DNA of 64,000 nt from Monodelphis domestica (taxonomy: Eukaryota; Chordata; Mammalia; Didelphimorphia; Didelphidae): the NCBI RefSeq assembly GCF_027887165.1, contig NC_077232.1:15029255-15093254 (forward strand), written 5' to 3'. The position numbers and the translations under genes are program-made. The first letter of the stretch is position 1; every line of letters starts with the position of its first letter. Below are positions 47,950-59,495 of the stretch, piece after piece. The notes under the pieces were generated by a model. The model was given only the letters and a program-made list of their open reading frames with translations, was not told the origin of the DNA and did no database searches.

Positions 47950-49090
47950 GAGAAGCATATGAGGACCCAATTAAACCTCATGATGCTCAGGTTTCAATAC
48001 AGCATTAAGCTGAAAGTATACCTCGACACTCTATACTGACTAAGGTTTATCAACTGAATCTGAAATCATAAGCGGGTGATTATGAGAAAAATTATATCTT
48101 CCCGTTCATGAGCATGAAGGAATTGACAATAACCTTCCTCCTGTCAAGTGTCTCCTCTGCAAGACCAAATCATCTTCATCCTTTAAGTAAGTAGACATCA
48201 TTTTGTTCAGAGAGTGGCTGTGTACCCGTTAGTTGAATCCTAATAACTTTTTAATTGATTCATTGACTCTACCGTCACCAGCCTCTCAACACCCTAAAGA
48301 AGTCTTCCCTTTTCCAGGATAAAAATCTTCAATTCTTTTAATAAGTTCTTATATGGCTTGTGCCTGAGACTCTCCTTCTAGTTTTCTCCTCCAGAAACAC
48401 CATAGGGTGACAAAGTCCTTTGTAGAATGAGAAATAATATTGTACTACAGAGTTCTTCTTAAGAGGGTGATTTATAGTAGAACCAGCATTCTTATTCTTG
48501 AAAGACATTTCTCTTCCCTTAATTCAGTACCAAGTTAGTATTTTTCATTGATACATCACATTGCTCACTCACATTGAGCTTATGGTCCATTTAATACCTC
48601 GATGTATACATTTCTCTCATGTATATTTTTATAATGATGACTTTTCTATCTTGTACATGCTTAGATGTCCTTTTTTAAACTAAAATGCTATCCTTTACAT
48701 TTATCTATCTTGAATTTCACTATAACTTCCTTGGCCCAAACATTTAAATTGTTGAAGTTATTTGAGTCCTGGCTTTGTCATCACAGGTGTTTGCTATCTC
48801 TCCCAGAGATTTGTAATTTCAATGAATAGGCCATCTATGCTTTTGTACAAATCACTTACAAAAAAATGACCAATTTCATTTAGGGGCATATAATTGTGAA
48901 ATTCCATTGGGGCACTTCTCTTTAAGTAGAGCATTCAATAATAAATTGACCATCTTTTTAGCTAGGAAAACACTAAGAGTTTTTGATAGTGATCTGATCT
49001 TGGCAAACTCTAAAAGATATTTTGTAATATAGACATCTTTCTGCACCTCTTATGAAATCAGATGTATCTCTTGAATAAATACACAGTTGA
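47950..49090. other. Unassigned AT-rich sequence
   Basis: Upstream of the minus-strand V2R relic. I looked for a V2R exon 1 on the minus strand and saw none. No recognisable repeat. Confidence 0.4.
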
Positions 49091-49094
49091 AGGA

Positions 49095-49200
49095 CTTACT
49101 GGAAAGGAAATTGCAAATCATTTCTGTGTCTTTGTCAAGAAAATGCTCAATGGGGTCAAAAAGCGCCATATTCCACTGACATGACTAAAGAACAGAAAGG
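49095..49200 (+). repeat. SINE tail fragment
   Basis: TGGAAAGGAAATTGCAAATCA, TCTTTGTCAAGAAAATGCTCAATGGGGTCA and CATGACTAAAGAACAG match the 3' part of marsupial tRNA/CORE SINEs. The head is missing. Confidence 0.7.
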
Positions 49201-49311
49201 CCTGAGAGAATAGGACTTAAGCCTTTCTGGGAGCTCCACAAATTCATAGGCTTAAAAAAGCATAACTACTGGATAGGGCACAATAGTATTGGTGTCTTGA
49301 CCTTTTCCTTC

Positions 49312-49510
49312 TTTTTTAAACCCTGACCTTCCATCTTGGAATCAATAGTGTGTTGGTTTCATGGCAGAAGAATGGTAAGGGTTAGGCAATGGGGGTTAAG
49401 TGATTTACACAAGGTCACTCAACAAGGAAGTGTCTGAGGCCAGATTTGAATGTTGGACCTGCCATCTCTAGGCCTGGCTTTCAATCCACTGAGCCACCCA
49501 GCTTCCCCCT
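49312..49510 (-). repeat. tRNA-derived SINE
   Basis: On the minus strand it reads GGAAGCTGGGTGGCTCAGTGGATTGAAAGCC, then TTCAAATCTGGCCTCAGACACTTCC, then AAATCACTTAACCCCCATTGCC, ending in an A-rich tail at about 49312-49320. Same SINE type as at 17.1 kb, opposite orientation. Confidence 0.85.
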
Positions 49511-50544
49511 TGACCTTTTCTAGAGGCAAATTTTTGTCTGAGAGCTTCTGTTACTTGATGAGCTATGTCAGCTCTGGTCTGTCCCTTATAATTTGATTTG
49601 CATATAACAACTTCAGATTGGTCTCTAGGATATAGATATGATTGGAAAAATCAAGGTATATTTTAAGAATTTTTAGAACTTGAAATTTTATTCTTGGTGA
49701 CACGTTCATTGAGGATGGTAGGAGGGCAGTTTTCCTATCTTTTGGACTCAAGCCAGATACAGTGACCTCACTCAGAGAATGAATTACTATGGGAACTTGC
49801 CATGCCCTGGAGCTCTGCACCTGGGTCTCTTATTCTTAATGATAAACAAGTAGAAAATTTACTTGGAAATATGTCCAAATATGCTTTCAATCATCTGGGA
49901 TTTGGCTAATCTCATAAATTATGAGAAAATTGCAAGACCCAATGACATCTCTTGAGAGTTAGATTGAGGGTATGGAGAAGCTCCCAAAATGCTACTCTTT
50001 CATTCAACAAACACTCTGATGCAGTGATTATAGATTGCCAGGAATTACATCAGGCCTGGGTCAATGTGAGATGGCGAGGTCAGAAAGTATGATCCTCTGG
50101 GATTGGGACTGGTACTTTAGGCTCCAAAATCAGATGGATTTTAGGCCTTCATATCCCTCACATACTCTACCACAGGGTTTTATCTATGGTAAACATTTAA
50201 TAAATATTCAGGACTAATAATAAAGGACTAATAATAAAAGTTGTATTTATGTAAACATACATTATTAATATTTCATACGTATATATCCATTTACAGATGT
50301 CATCTCATTTGGTTCTTAAGATAATCTTGCAAAGCAAGTAGCATTTTTATCCCTGTTTTAAAAATGAAGAAACCAAGAATCTATAGGGATGATATTAGAA
50401 ATGTTCTTGTTATATTCATTTAGAGATAAGTAGTAGAGAAGCTGGCTTGAGAAAGGATTGGAGTTTGAAGGTAGATCTGAGAGTGTCAGTTTTAAATGTT
50501 AGCAGTGTAACAGTTGTTCTGTGGCAGTTATTCTCTGGGTGTGG
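49511..50544. other. Unassigned sequence with MIR-like block
   Basis: Mostly unrecognised. About 50285-50400 (GTCATCTCATTTGGTTCTTAAGATAATC, ATCCCTGTTTTAAAAATGAAGAAACC) looks like a reverse MIR. No host exon found. Confidence 0.4.
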
Positions 50545-50556
50545 CAGTTACTCTGA

Positions 50557-50938
50557 GGGATTAAATTCAATCAAGATTTGCACTACACAAGAGAAGCAGT
50601 CTGTTAACTGGGCTATAGGGAAGGTGTTTTCCATCTTTATTTCAGTGAAGGAAATTTCCTCATTCAAAGGTTCAGAAACAGGTCTATTTCTCTTAGAGTG
50701 TGTGTTTGCCAATTGATCCCATGAGAAACATTTTAGATCTTCTAATTGGGCTTGCATTTTATCCTCAATTTTTTCTATTTTATCCTCAATATTTTTTTAT
50801 TTTAGCATCTCTAAATATAGTATTGAGGAGTACAAAAATGACAGTACCTATTAATATAAAAATTTGGAGGTATCCTGCATTCCCCAATGCCCCTAATTCT
50901 TCAGCTGCCATATAAATGTCAAAGAATGTAGTACTCAT
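50557..50938 (-). pseudogene. ERV fragment C: gag N-terminal part with hydrophobic segment
   Basis: ATG at 50938 (minus). Codons 1-49 are open, with a run of about 20 hydrophobic residues at 23-42 (including QIFILIGTVIFVLL) followed by basic residues (FRDAKIK). An extra A in an A-run then shifts the frame into TGA. The rest (about 50557-50757) matches gag of copy B from MQAQLEDLK to ILIEFNP. The element ends abruptly at about 50557, within gag. Confidence 0.8.
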
Positions 50939-51302
50939 ATATATATATATATATTTTGGTAATTATTTCTCTAAAAGTCTTCACAAAACATGTGGGGAGA
51001 AGGGCAAAGCAACAAACTTTCAACAGGGTTTTTTTTTTCTAATCTAGGAAGTTGTTCCTTAAGGGAAAGGATATTTAGAAACAGCTCTTCCAGCCAGGAC
51101 TTTAGGGTCCTGTTGCTGAGATTTAAAAAGGCTTAATTTAAGGAGAAAAAAGGTTTTTTACTCACCCGTTCTTGCAGCTGCAAATTTGAAGTCAAGTTAA
51201 AAAAAAAGGAAAACAAAACTGACTGATATGCAAGTAATAAAGCAAAAAAAATAAAGGAAAGAGATTTCACAGAAATATTTTGAGGGTTTCACACCAAATT
51301 CA
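50939..51302 (-). other. ERV fragment C leader: primer site and splice donor
   Basis: Between the LTR and gag. At 51281-51296 the minus strand reads TGGTGTGAAACCCTCA, six bases after the LTR end; this resembles a tRNA-Phe primer site with one base missing. At 51165-51164 a strong donor-like GG/GTGAGTAA follows AAC. Copy B has lost both. Confidence 0.5.
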
Positions 51303-52350
51303 TGGTCAGCCATAAACTGTTAGATTAAAAATAGTTTTGAATGTTAAATAGTTGTAGATAAAAGAGTGGGAGCCATAAACTGTGGTAATTAAAATGTTTG
51401 GGAGCAAGGGAAATATATATATATATATGTTTTCTATTGTGTCTTGGTTTTATATAAATGTAAGATGGTCGCCAGGGAATATATTCCCAATTTATGAATA
51501 TGCCCAAGCCAACTGGGTTTTATAGAGAAATTTAATTTATAATACACTGATTAATCAATAGAAAAAGAGAGAAAGTAAGAAAGGAATAAGAATGAATAAA
51601 TCAGTCAGTTGCTTTTATCACTCACCCAAGATCTCTCTAGGTAAGGCTTCTCATGCCAACCTCAGGCTCCAGCTTCAAGAGAGCCTCCTTTCAAGAAATG
51701 TTTCCAGAGAATTCTCCTCCTTCATAGCCGCCTTCTCTCCTGGTCCTCCCACAGAGCAACCTCCTTAGTCCTCCTTCAGAGCCACCTCTCAGAGCAAAAA
51801 ACTCCTCCTCTCTCTCCTCAGACCCCGCTATCTTTAAGGAAACCATCTAAGTTCCCTCCCCTCAGTTCTCACATCTACCAATCACTGTCTATGTCTCCCC
51901 TGTGCCAATGGTGGCTCTAGCTTAACCCAGGACCGCCCAGAGGTCTGTGGCTTTCCACATGTCTGTTGAAGGTCATATTCTCAAATAATTAAATCTTGAT
52001 CCTTTGCTGCAGCCCTTCCTAAATCCTGTTACTCTAAGTAGGGTGGAGATTGTATTTTCCAACACCTGGTTCTGTCATTCCAAGTATCTCTATTGTATCA
52101 ATTCTAAAATCAATCATGTCTCAAAGAACTTCCTGTTCTATGCTTAAGCATAGGTCAAAACCCTTTCCATTGTTTAGCAAAAGGTTTCTGTCCTAAAGTA
52201 GTCTCATGTAGGGAGGAGAAGGATCCTCCCATGCCAAGAGGTTTCACATTCCAATAGAGGTCTTAGTATCAGTAGGAAATTTTTCAAGTATGAAATTTCC
52301 CAATGGTGAAATTTCCAACATTCATAAGTCTAAGAAATTTTAAGGTTTAC
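51303..52350 (-). repeat. 5' LTR of ERV fragment C
   Basis: The plus strand runs from TGGTCAGCCATAAACTG to TTTAAGGTTTAC, about 1.05 kb, matching LTRs A and D on the U5 side (GGTCGCCAGGGAATAT) and LTR B on the U3 side. The terminal TG of U3 is lost: CGTTGA follows GGTTTAC. Confidence 0.85.
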
Positions 52351-52366
52351 CGTTGACAGTTACTCT

Positions 52367-53004
52367 CTTGGAGGTAGTTACAAGTTACTTCTATCAGATT
52401 CCTAACCTGGTTCGGTAAAGAGGGCAAGATCATTCACTAATGTAACAAATCATAATAACCTAAATCCATTATGTTATTAATGTAATAACTAATGATGTGA
52501 ATTTGTTCTGCCATTTGTATGCTTGTAAAAGTGTATCACACTCCCAATTTGAGGTCTTTTGGCTGCTTGTGGCGCCGAGATCTACATTCTTGTTGGGAAG
52601 TACCCTCTCTAATAAAATGTGACTTTGTTCAGAGAATGCATGAATAAACTAAAAAAGAAATAATTAAAAGAGTTTTGACTGTTAGGAAGTTTCCATATCC
52701 CATTTCCTCTTTGTGGATTAGGTTCCACTTGGGCTTTTTCCCCACCCAACTCTATTTTCTCACAACTGTGTTGTACCTTTAAAGTCAAATTGACATTACT
52801 GATATATGCATTTGCCAACATCAGTAATGCCAGTATATTGGTTGACATTTAGTAAGTGCTTAACAAATATATTTTAAATGTCAGTTTAACTTTAAAGGAA
52901 TAGCAGGGATTTGAATAAAAGGGTGAGGGTGTGATGAAAGTATATAGGAGCCCTGATATAAGACATCCCTTCAAATACAAATTTCTCTATTTCTTAAGTT
53001 AGGT
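52367..53004. other. Unassigned AT-rich sequence
   Basis: No gene or clear repeat. A short ACATTTAGTAAGTGCTTAACAAATAT block near 52843 resembles the end of old SINE/LINE elements. Confidence 0.4.
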
Positions 53005-54435
53005 TTTTCTGCATCTATTGAGATAATCATGTGGTTTTGTTTGTTCGCTTCTTAATATGGTCAGTTATGTGGATGGTTTTCCTAATATTGCACTATCCAT
53101 GCATTCCAGGCATAAATCCAAACTGATCATAATGAATGACCATTGTGATCACTAGCTGAAGTCTTTTTGCTAATAATCTATTTAAGAATTTTGCATCTAT
53201 CTTCATTAAGGAGATTGATGTGTAGTTTTCTTTCTCTGTTTTTGATATGCCTGGCTTGGATTCAGTACAATATCTGTGTCATTAAAGGAATTTGGTAGAA
53301 CTCCTTCTTTGTTTATATTGTCACATAGTTTATGTAGTATTGGGCTTACTTGTTCTTTAATTGTCTGATAGAATTCACTTGTGAATCAATCTTGCCATGG
53401 AGATTTTTTAATAGGAGGTTCATTGATGGCTTGTTCAATATCTTTTTCTAATATGGGGTGTGTGACAAGGAAATCACTTTAAAAGACTGATATATATTAA
53501 TTTCAGGTCGCCAAGGAATTCAGATATGTAATTCCTAAATGAAAGCTCAAGTGAGCAGTCAACCTTTTATGGAGTTTAATTACAAACAGGAGGAAGAAAG
53601 GTATTAGAGATAGAGAGAGAGAAAGAGGAGAGAAGGGAATAGGGCTTAAATACCCCTTCTGTTTAGGCTGGGCCAAAAGGCCCAAGCCCTTAGATAGCTG
53701 AGGCAAAGAAAAGAGATCAGTCCCTATCACTCACGTGACCAAAATGGAGAAACAGTCTAAGGGGCCTCCACCTCCAGCTTCCTTCAGAGCAAACTTCTCA
53801 GAGCACAACCTCTCAGAGCAAAACCTCTCCAACCAACCTAGTCCTCAGACCCTGCTATCTTTAAGGAAACCATCCAAGTTCCCTCCCCTCAGTTCTCACA
53901 TCTACCAATCACTCTCCATGTCTTCCCTGTGCCAATAGTGGCTCTACCTTAACCCAGGACCACCCAGGGTTCTGTGGCTTTGCACATGTCTGTTGAAGGT
54001 CATATTCTCAAATAATTAAATCTTGATCTTTGCTGCAGCCCCTTCCTAAATCCTGTTACCCTGAGCAGGGTAGAGATTGGAAGTTCCAAGACCTGGTTCT
54101 GTCATTCCAAGTATCTCTATTGTATCAATTCTAAAATCAATCATGACTCAAAGAACTTCCTGTTCTATACTTAAGCATAGGTCAAAGCCCTTTCCATTGT
54201 TCAGCAAAAGGTTTCTGTCCTAAAGTAATCTTAAGTAGGGAGGAGAAAGACCCTCCCATGCCAAGGGGCATTCACATTCCAATAGACTATCAGTAGGAAA
54301 TTTTTTCCAAGTATGAAATTTCCCAATGGTGAAATTTCCAACATTTATAAGTCTAAGAAATTCTAAGGTTTACAAGTGTAGTATTCCATATCTTCTGTTA
54401 ATCTAGGAAATTTAAATATTTGTTAATATTCATCC
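53005..54435 (-). mobile_element. Minus-strand L1 ORF2 fragment split by a solo LTR
   Basis: 53005-53460 is the reverse complement of the L1 RT region (TGCATCTATTGAGATAATCATGTGG is the reverse of the palm region; TAGAATTCACTTGTGAATC and GTTCATTGATGGCTTG follow). The same ORF2 sequence resumes at 54376 (TATCTTCTGTTAATCTAGG) on the other side of the LTR. It is an old, 5'- and 3'-truncated copy. Confidence 0.8.
53463..54374 (-). repeat. Solo LTR (copy-B subtype) inside L1
   Basis: TGACAAGGAAATCAC to GGTTTACA, about 0.91 kb, closely similar to LTR B over its full length. Flanks are TGTG (53459-53462) and AGTG (54375-54378), three of four matching, compatible with a decayed 4-bp duplication. L1 sequence continues on both sides. 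Confidence 0.9.
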
Positions 54436-54664
54436 TGTCAAAGGTAAAATGTAATCTCAATAATGAAAATATTATCACCTCAGTGTAACTCACCCTCTCT
54501 GTATATCTTCCAAGATGTTTTCTACAAAAAGTTGTTTCATTCTGTTTCCTTGTTGCTTCTACTGCACCAGAAATCTTTTTAATCCCTCTTTCAATGTATT
54601 TCGGAGAGTAAAGTCAGAGAGGTTTGAGCCTTCTTTGCCTCGACTCCATCATCTTGGCTCCAAT
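54436..54664. other. Unassigned; possible L1 5' end on the minus strand
   Basis: Near 54636-54661 the minus strand reads GGAGCCAAGATGATGGAGTC, like the start of mammalian L1 5' UTRs with a YY1-like core. The rest is unassigned. Confidence 0.35.
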
Positions 54665-55375
54665 TTTTAAAAGGTAAATTTAGTGGCTGGACTTAAATTA
54701 TATGAAATAATGTGATTCCCAAAATTATTATATCTGAAGTCAGAAGTTTATTTACCAAATTTTAAGGGAAAAAACAAATTAGAGAATTGTGAGAGTGGTT
54801 AGAGAAAATACCAATACTAGTCTTCATCCAGGAGAGCTGGTAGTGAGTAACTACAAGTCATTCTCCAAAATGGAAGCTAGTCTTTAGGAAACTTGGAAAA
54901 GAGTCAGATATTTTTATTCACCCAATGAAATAGTCCAGGAGTCAGAATCTATGTTAAAACCACAATTTACAAGGCAGGCTCCGGTGAAGTTCTCTCTAAG
55001 ACTAACTCCACCAGACACTCTCCATAAGACTCAACTTGACCAGACTGCCTCAGCCAAAATATTTTGTGGATTTTATGGTGGTCTCCTGTCTCCTCTTCTC
55101 AGGAGCCAATCACAGTTTCCAAAATGTCTAGCACTGCTCAGAGGCAATGTCTATGGGATTGACTTAAGACATCTATAGGTGTTAACTCTCCTCCTAAGAT
55201 TCACACATTTCTGAGTGTGTAAATTGTTATGTATGAACTCAAAAGTTTCTGACCATTTGAGTTAGGAAAAAAGGTGGAGCTCTCCAGTATCTTACTGGCT
55301 TCTCATCTAAATCAAGCTTATGTTGATTCAATCAAAAGATAGAAAGAGGAGAGTTAATCCTGTCCTCACAATCTT
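54665..55375. repeat. Possible older LTR-like element upstream of second V2R
   Basis: Resembles 35400-36215 in layout and at its right end (GAGAGTTAATCCTGTCCTCACA). Similarity is patchy by eye. Confidence 0.3.
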
Positions 55376-55619
55376 CAAAGGTACTAAATAGGGATACTTA
55401 AGTTATTGTTAACCAAAGGTTTAACTCCAACTAGACAAAGAAAATAAAGGATTCCTTTTCATGAGTGTGAACTCAAAGAGATCAAAGAGAAATTTGAATT
55501 TCCTTTCACAGACTCTCAGCTTTAACTCTTTAAAAGAATATATTCATTTCCCTAAAATGGAAGAGAAGGTAGCCCACATTCTCTAAAAATCTTGTAGAAG
55601 GCCAAATTTTGTACAAATT

Positions 55620-56100
55620 TTGTACATATTTCCATATCTGTACTCCAGTGTTTTATTTAGCCATCCTCTACTACAGACTACAGTCACGGTTTTTTGTCTT
55701 CTCCCAAATGTGATTTTGATAGCAAGAAGCCAGCCAGCATTTATTCATCACCTTTTACATGTAAAGCACTGTTCTAGACATTGTGAATAAAATGGCTGGT
55801 GATGGTCCAGTGTAGCTGTAGGTAATCATGGGCTGAGAATGAAACTGTCCTTAAATAGTTAAAAAAGGAGGGGTCACAGCAATGAATTGATATAACATTA
55901 CATAGAAAACTATAATTCTTTAATGAAAAGAGCAATATTTTAAAAATAAATAATTTTAATAGGTATTATCAAAGTGGGATTTGTTATAATAAAGGCCATA
56001 TAAAGGAAACTAGTGTAGACATCATTATTAATTATTTGCAGGTAAAAAACATAAGTAGACTGGATCACATGATATATGTAGCAAATAGATGAAGTGATAG
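55620..56100 (+). promoter_or_regulatory. Duplicated 5' flank of second V2R, with conserved TATA-like motif
   Basis: Paralogous to 36900-37344. The best preserved block contains CCATATAAAGGAAACTAGT (about 55990-56008), matched by CTTATAAAGGAGACCAGT at about 37267. It lies about 1 kb before the exon-1 ATG, so it could be a core promoter with an upstream non-coding exon. This role is inferred from conservation only. Confidence 0.35.
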
Positions 56101-57040
56101 CATATTCTTTGGTAACATTTGCCTGTATTGAGAAATTACGTATATATGTACAATAAGTGTTGGTCCCACAAAGGGAAACTGATGGGAAGATTAAGAAAAG
56201 AGTCTTCCAGAATGGACAGGTATATCTGGGTTGTGATCAAAATCTCTGGAAGATAAATTCATTGTAAGGGTATCATCAAACATTGAAATTCTTTTTATTA
56301 CTGTTATGTATACGTTCATTCAGGATTCACTTAGTGTGTGTTATCACAGCTAGATTCAGCCCCATCTAGGAACTGTCGGGCCTTGTCATGGAAACTATCA
56401 CTGACACTTTCTGCCTCTTCATATAAAGCTGGAATCTGCCTGATGTAATATCTGGAAATATTGTGTCATTGCAGAGAGTTAGATTGGTGAAAGGGGAAGT
56501 ATCACTCCAGAAGTCCTTCAGCCAACAGCACTTTTGACCTCTCAAACTCCAGGGAAGCTGCTAATACTGCAGGGATTGAAGCAAGGAAGCAGGTGGCCAA
56601 ACTTATTTTGTCACTTGAGTTTTTAACTCTGGAAGGAGGATGCAGGTGAAGAGTTGCAGGCCAGGACGGTCCCCAGATGCTCTCACTTTCAGACTCTGGT
56701 CAACATGTTTTTTGACTAACACTCCAGAGGCATAAAGATGAGGCCATTTTCACTCCCTATCCATAGGGAACATGGTGAAAAATATCCAGAAGGCAAAAAT
56801 GTCTCATAAATACACCCAATTCAGCTATCTTTTCCCTTTAACCTAAACAGAGGCCTGTGTCATGTCTCCTATTAGGCTTTCCCAAATATGAGGAACTGTT
56901 CAAAATAGAACAGTTTAAAATATTATTATAAAATCAAAATCTTTAGAAACAGAGAATGTGTCTGTAGATTCATGAAAAAAATGACCAATCCTATTAGATT
57001 TCTCTTTTCTTTAATACTTCATAGATTTTGCAGTTTGGCC
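56101..57040 (+). other. V2R upstream region
   Basis: No coding feature recognised. It may contain the 5' UTR of the second V2R. Confidence 0.4.
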
Positions 57041-57285
57041 ATGGGTTTAAGGAAATGGGGGCTCTTTTTCTCTAGATTATTTGTGATCCTGATTTTTCAG
57101 TTTTCTTTTTCTAAATATCAGATGCAGGAGCCTCCTTGTCACTTAAAAAGAGATTTCAGCCTCACGTATACAAAGGAAGGAGACATCGTTATAGGGGCCT
57201 CCCTGTCCTTATATGAGAATGCTGAATTACAGACTGACAAGAACTCTTTCAAATGCCCTCTGATGAAGCAACCTAGAGAGACAGA
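57041..57285 (+). CDS. Vomeronasal type-2 receptor, first coding exon of a second gene
   Basis: From ATG 57041 (MGLRKWGLFFSRLFVILIFQ) it encodes a signal peptide of about 25 residues. The mature start follows with PPCHLKRDFSL and the family motif GDIVIGASLSLYE, then FKCPL, before a donor ACAGA/GTAAGT in phase 2 at 57285. Upstream in-frame ATGs at 56972 and 56981 exist, but the signal peptide fits the 57041 start best. No exon 2 is seen before the window ends, so its intron holds the L1 at 59.47 kb and is more than 6.7 kb long. Whether the gene is intact cannot be judged. Confidence 0.8.
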
Positions 57286-59469
57286 GTAAGTTGTTATTTC
57301 TGTGTTATTTTTCTCATTGCTAAAATGTCATCATTCACATTCCTGACTGACTGGTCTTGTGGGCAGAATTGTGTTTCACCTGGCCTCACAGCTTTGGGTA
57401 AAGAAAAGATTTGGCTTTGAATCTTAGGAGGAAAATGGTAGTCAGGAAGCTGATAAAATCATAGGCTTTTCCAATGTATATTGTGGAGCAAACAGGCAGA
57501 ATGAAAGTATATATACATACTATGTGGCAACACAGATAATGAGGAATTTGTCACCATGAATGGAAGATACTCATGAAGGGAAATGCTTAGGTAGACATAT
57601 CAGGGAAGGAAAACACTGAATATTGGGCTTCAAGTGGCACAATTAGGTTCCTCAAGAATATCCTTATTCGAGAAAAGGCTATGAGTCTCAAACATGGAGA
57701 GACAGACTTCTTATCAGACACATATTGGTGAGGAAGTTTTTGGAATCAATTTTTTGTCCTCTGATTGGATAAGTTTGCCAGGGGAAGTCTCTGAATCTGA
57801 TGTAACAAATTGGAAGAAGGGTCTACAATTGACTTGCTAAGTCACCAGGAAAGAGAATTCATTCAGAAATCTACAATCACTCCAAAGTTTTTTCCAACCA
57901 AAAGGTTCATGTCTTACCTGTCTGAAAGAGATTTAGCAATAGAAACATACAAAATACTTATCTTTCCCTACAAGCTTTTATGGGGTTTAGGACAATTTGT
58001 TGAAAGTAATTTCTTATTGGGGTTTTGCAATTATAATATAATAGTAAAATATGAATAAAATACCAAAACAATGTTAAATTTTAAATATACACAAGGGCCA
58101 TATATTTAGATGCCTGAATAATTTGTCAATTAAGAACATGGCAAAGTTATCTATATTTGAGATTATTGTGTGTGTCAATAATTCCCCTTTTGAACAAGAT
58201 TGCTCTTTTGGAACCTTTAGAGATTTTCTATATAAAATCCCCTCACTTCTTCTTATTAAACCCAAACTTTTTACTCTGGTTTCTCTATTTTTCTTTAATA
58301 TTCCTTTTCTACTTTCTGATTTTTCTTTAGTTTTTGGAGAGAAGATAGTGATTTAATCTGATTTTAGAATCACCAATAAATGGTTAGCACAATGTCCTCC
58401 AAGAAAATGGCATTGTGTTCTTTTCTAGGATATATCCAACCTGAAATGTGTGTAATGCAGGATATTTCTTATTCCTCTCACATGTACTATCTAGTCAGCA
58501 GGGGGAGTTTTGCTAAGCCACGGGCATGGAAAATCACTCATGACTATTTCCCTTACTCTTATATAATTCTTTTCCTTTACATATGACAATTTATTACAGC
58601 TCCTCATAGTCTTCCTTCAAAGTTGTTCTCCTTTCAATCCTTCTATGAGTTGATAATTGTCTTCTTTTTTTCCCAGAATTCCTTTATCTTGTCTTTATTA
58701 TGAACATACAGCTCTGAGGATAGAGAAAGTATTTTAGCAATCTCATTAGGTTTTGATGTGACTAAAGTATTTCTCCCAACTAATAACTGTCAAGATTCTA
58801 TTTTTAAACATCTTCAATGTTAGTTACTGACAATTCTGAATATAATTGGAGGTCCCCAGTTTTTTCAATCAATATATCCCCCAAATGCAATAATTTATGT
58901 TCCTCCTTTTCTAAGGGCTTGGTGAATTACAAGAGTGCAATCCATCCTTTTTTCCAAAGAAATATAGCTAGAAAATTTTAATAAAAGAAAGAATGTAAAC
59001 TTAGATCAAAAAACAGTCTTGGAAGAAGCGTGATGGCAAAGGAATCAAGTAAGGAGATACTTGGCTGTGTTATATGCAGTCTTTACTATGCCTTTAAAAT
59101 CAACAACACCAAAATAAAACAACTGACATGGTAACAATGAGAAAATGTATTGGATAAATTTAGTAAAAAAGAAACAATTGTAAGAGAAGAATTTTCTTAT
59201 AGGACAAAGAATGTGAGGGTCTCTTAGTATGAAATTCTACTCCGACCACTATTAGTGGATTGTGTTATATTCAGCATCATACAAAATTCAACAGAAGGTT
59301 GAAGAGGATGTGGAAACCTAGGGGAAATGTGTAAATGTTATCATGTACCAATGATGGGTGATTTGGACAACTCACTTCATTTTTTAAATTTTCTTGAATC
59401 AAGTCAATAAATATGAGAGCTGCTTTAAATTTGCCAACAAAGAAATTTAGGGTTTTTAGAAAGAATGAC
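57286..59469 (+). other. Intron 1 of the second V2R, left part
   Basis: AT-rich sequence with no second exon, SINE or LTR recognised. A short GGGTTTTTAGAAAG lies just before the L1 start. Confidence 0.5.
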
Positions 59470-59473
59470 CTCG

Positions 59474-59495
59474 GACTTCCGGTCAAGATGGCGGC
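59474..59495 (+). promoter_or_regulatory. L1 promoter motifs: ETS-like and YY1-like sites
   Basis: GGACTTCCGGT holds the reverse of the ETS core (ACCGGAAGT). CAAGATGGCGGC at 59484-59495 is an excellent YY1 consensus, placed at the very 5' end as in other mammalian L1s, where YY1 fixes the start of transcription. Binding is inferred from motif match. Confidence 0.65.

Noticed and set aside
49563..49820. Minus-strand open frame of 85 codons
   Set aside because: I compared it with V2R exons because of the nearby exon 2 relic but found no shared motif or splice sites.
49930..50010. Possible third copy of V2R upstream sequence (GAGAGTTAGATTG shared with 56473-56486)
   Set aside because: The shared block is short and the surrounding matches are too scattered to claim homology by eye; a local alignment would decide.
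57810..58058. Open frame of 82 codons after V2R exon 1
   Set aside because: No V2R exon 2 motif (NYQHVLAL or LLPN), no suitable acceptor in phase 2, AT-rich composition; probably random.
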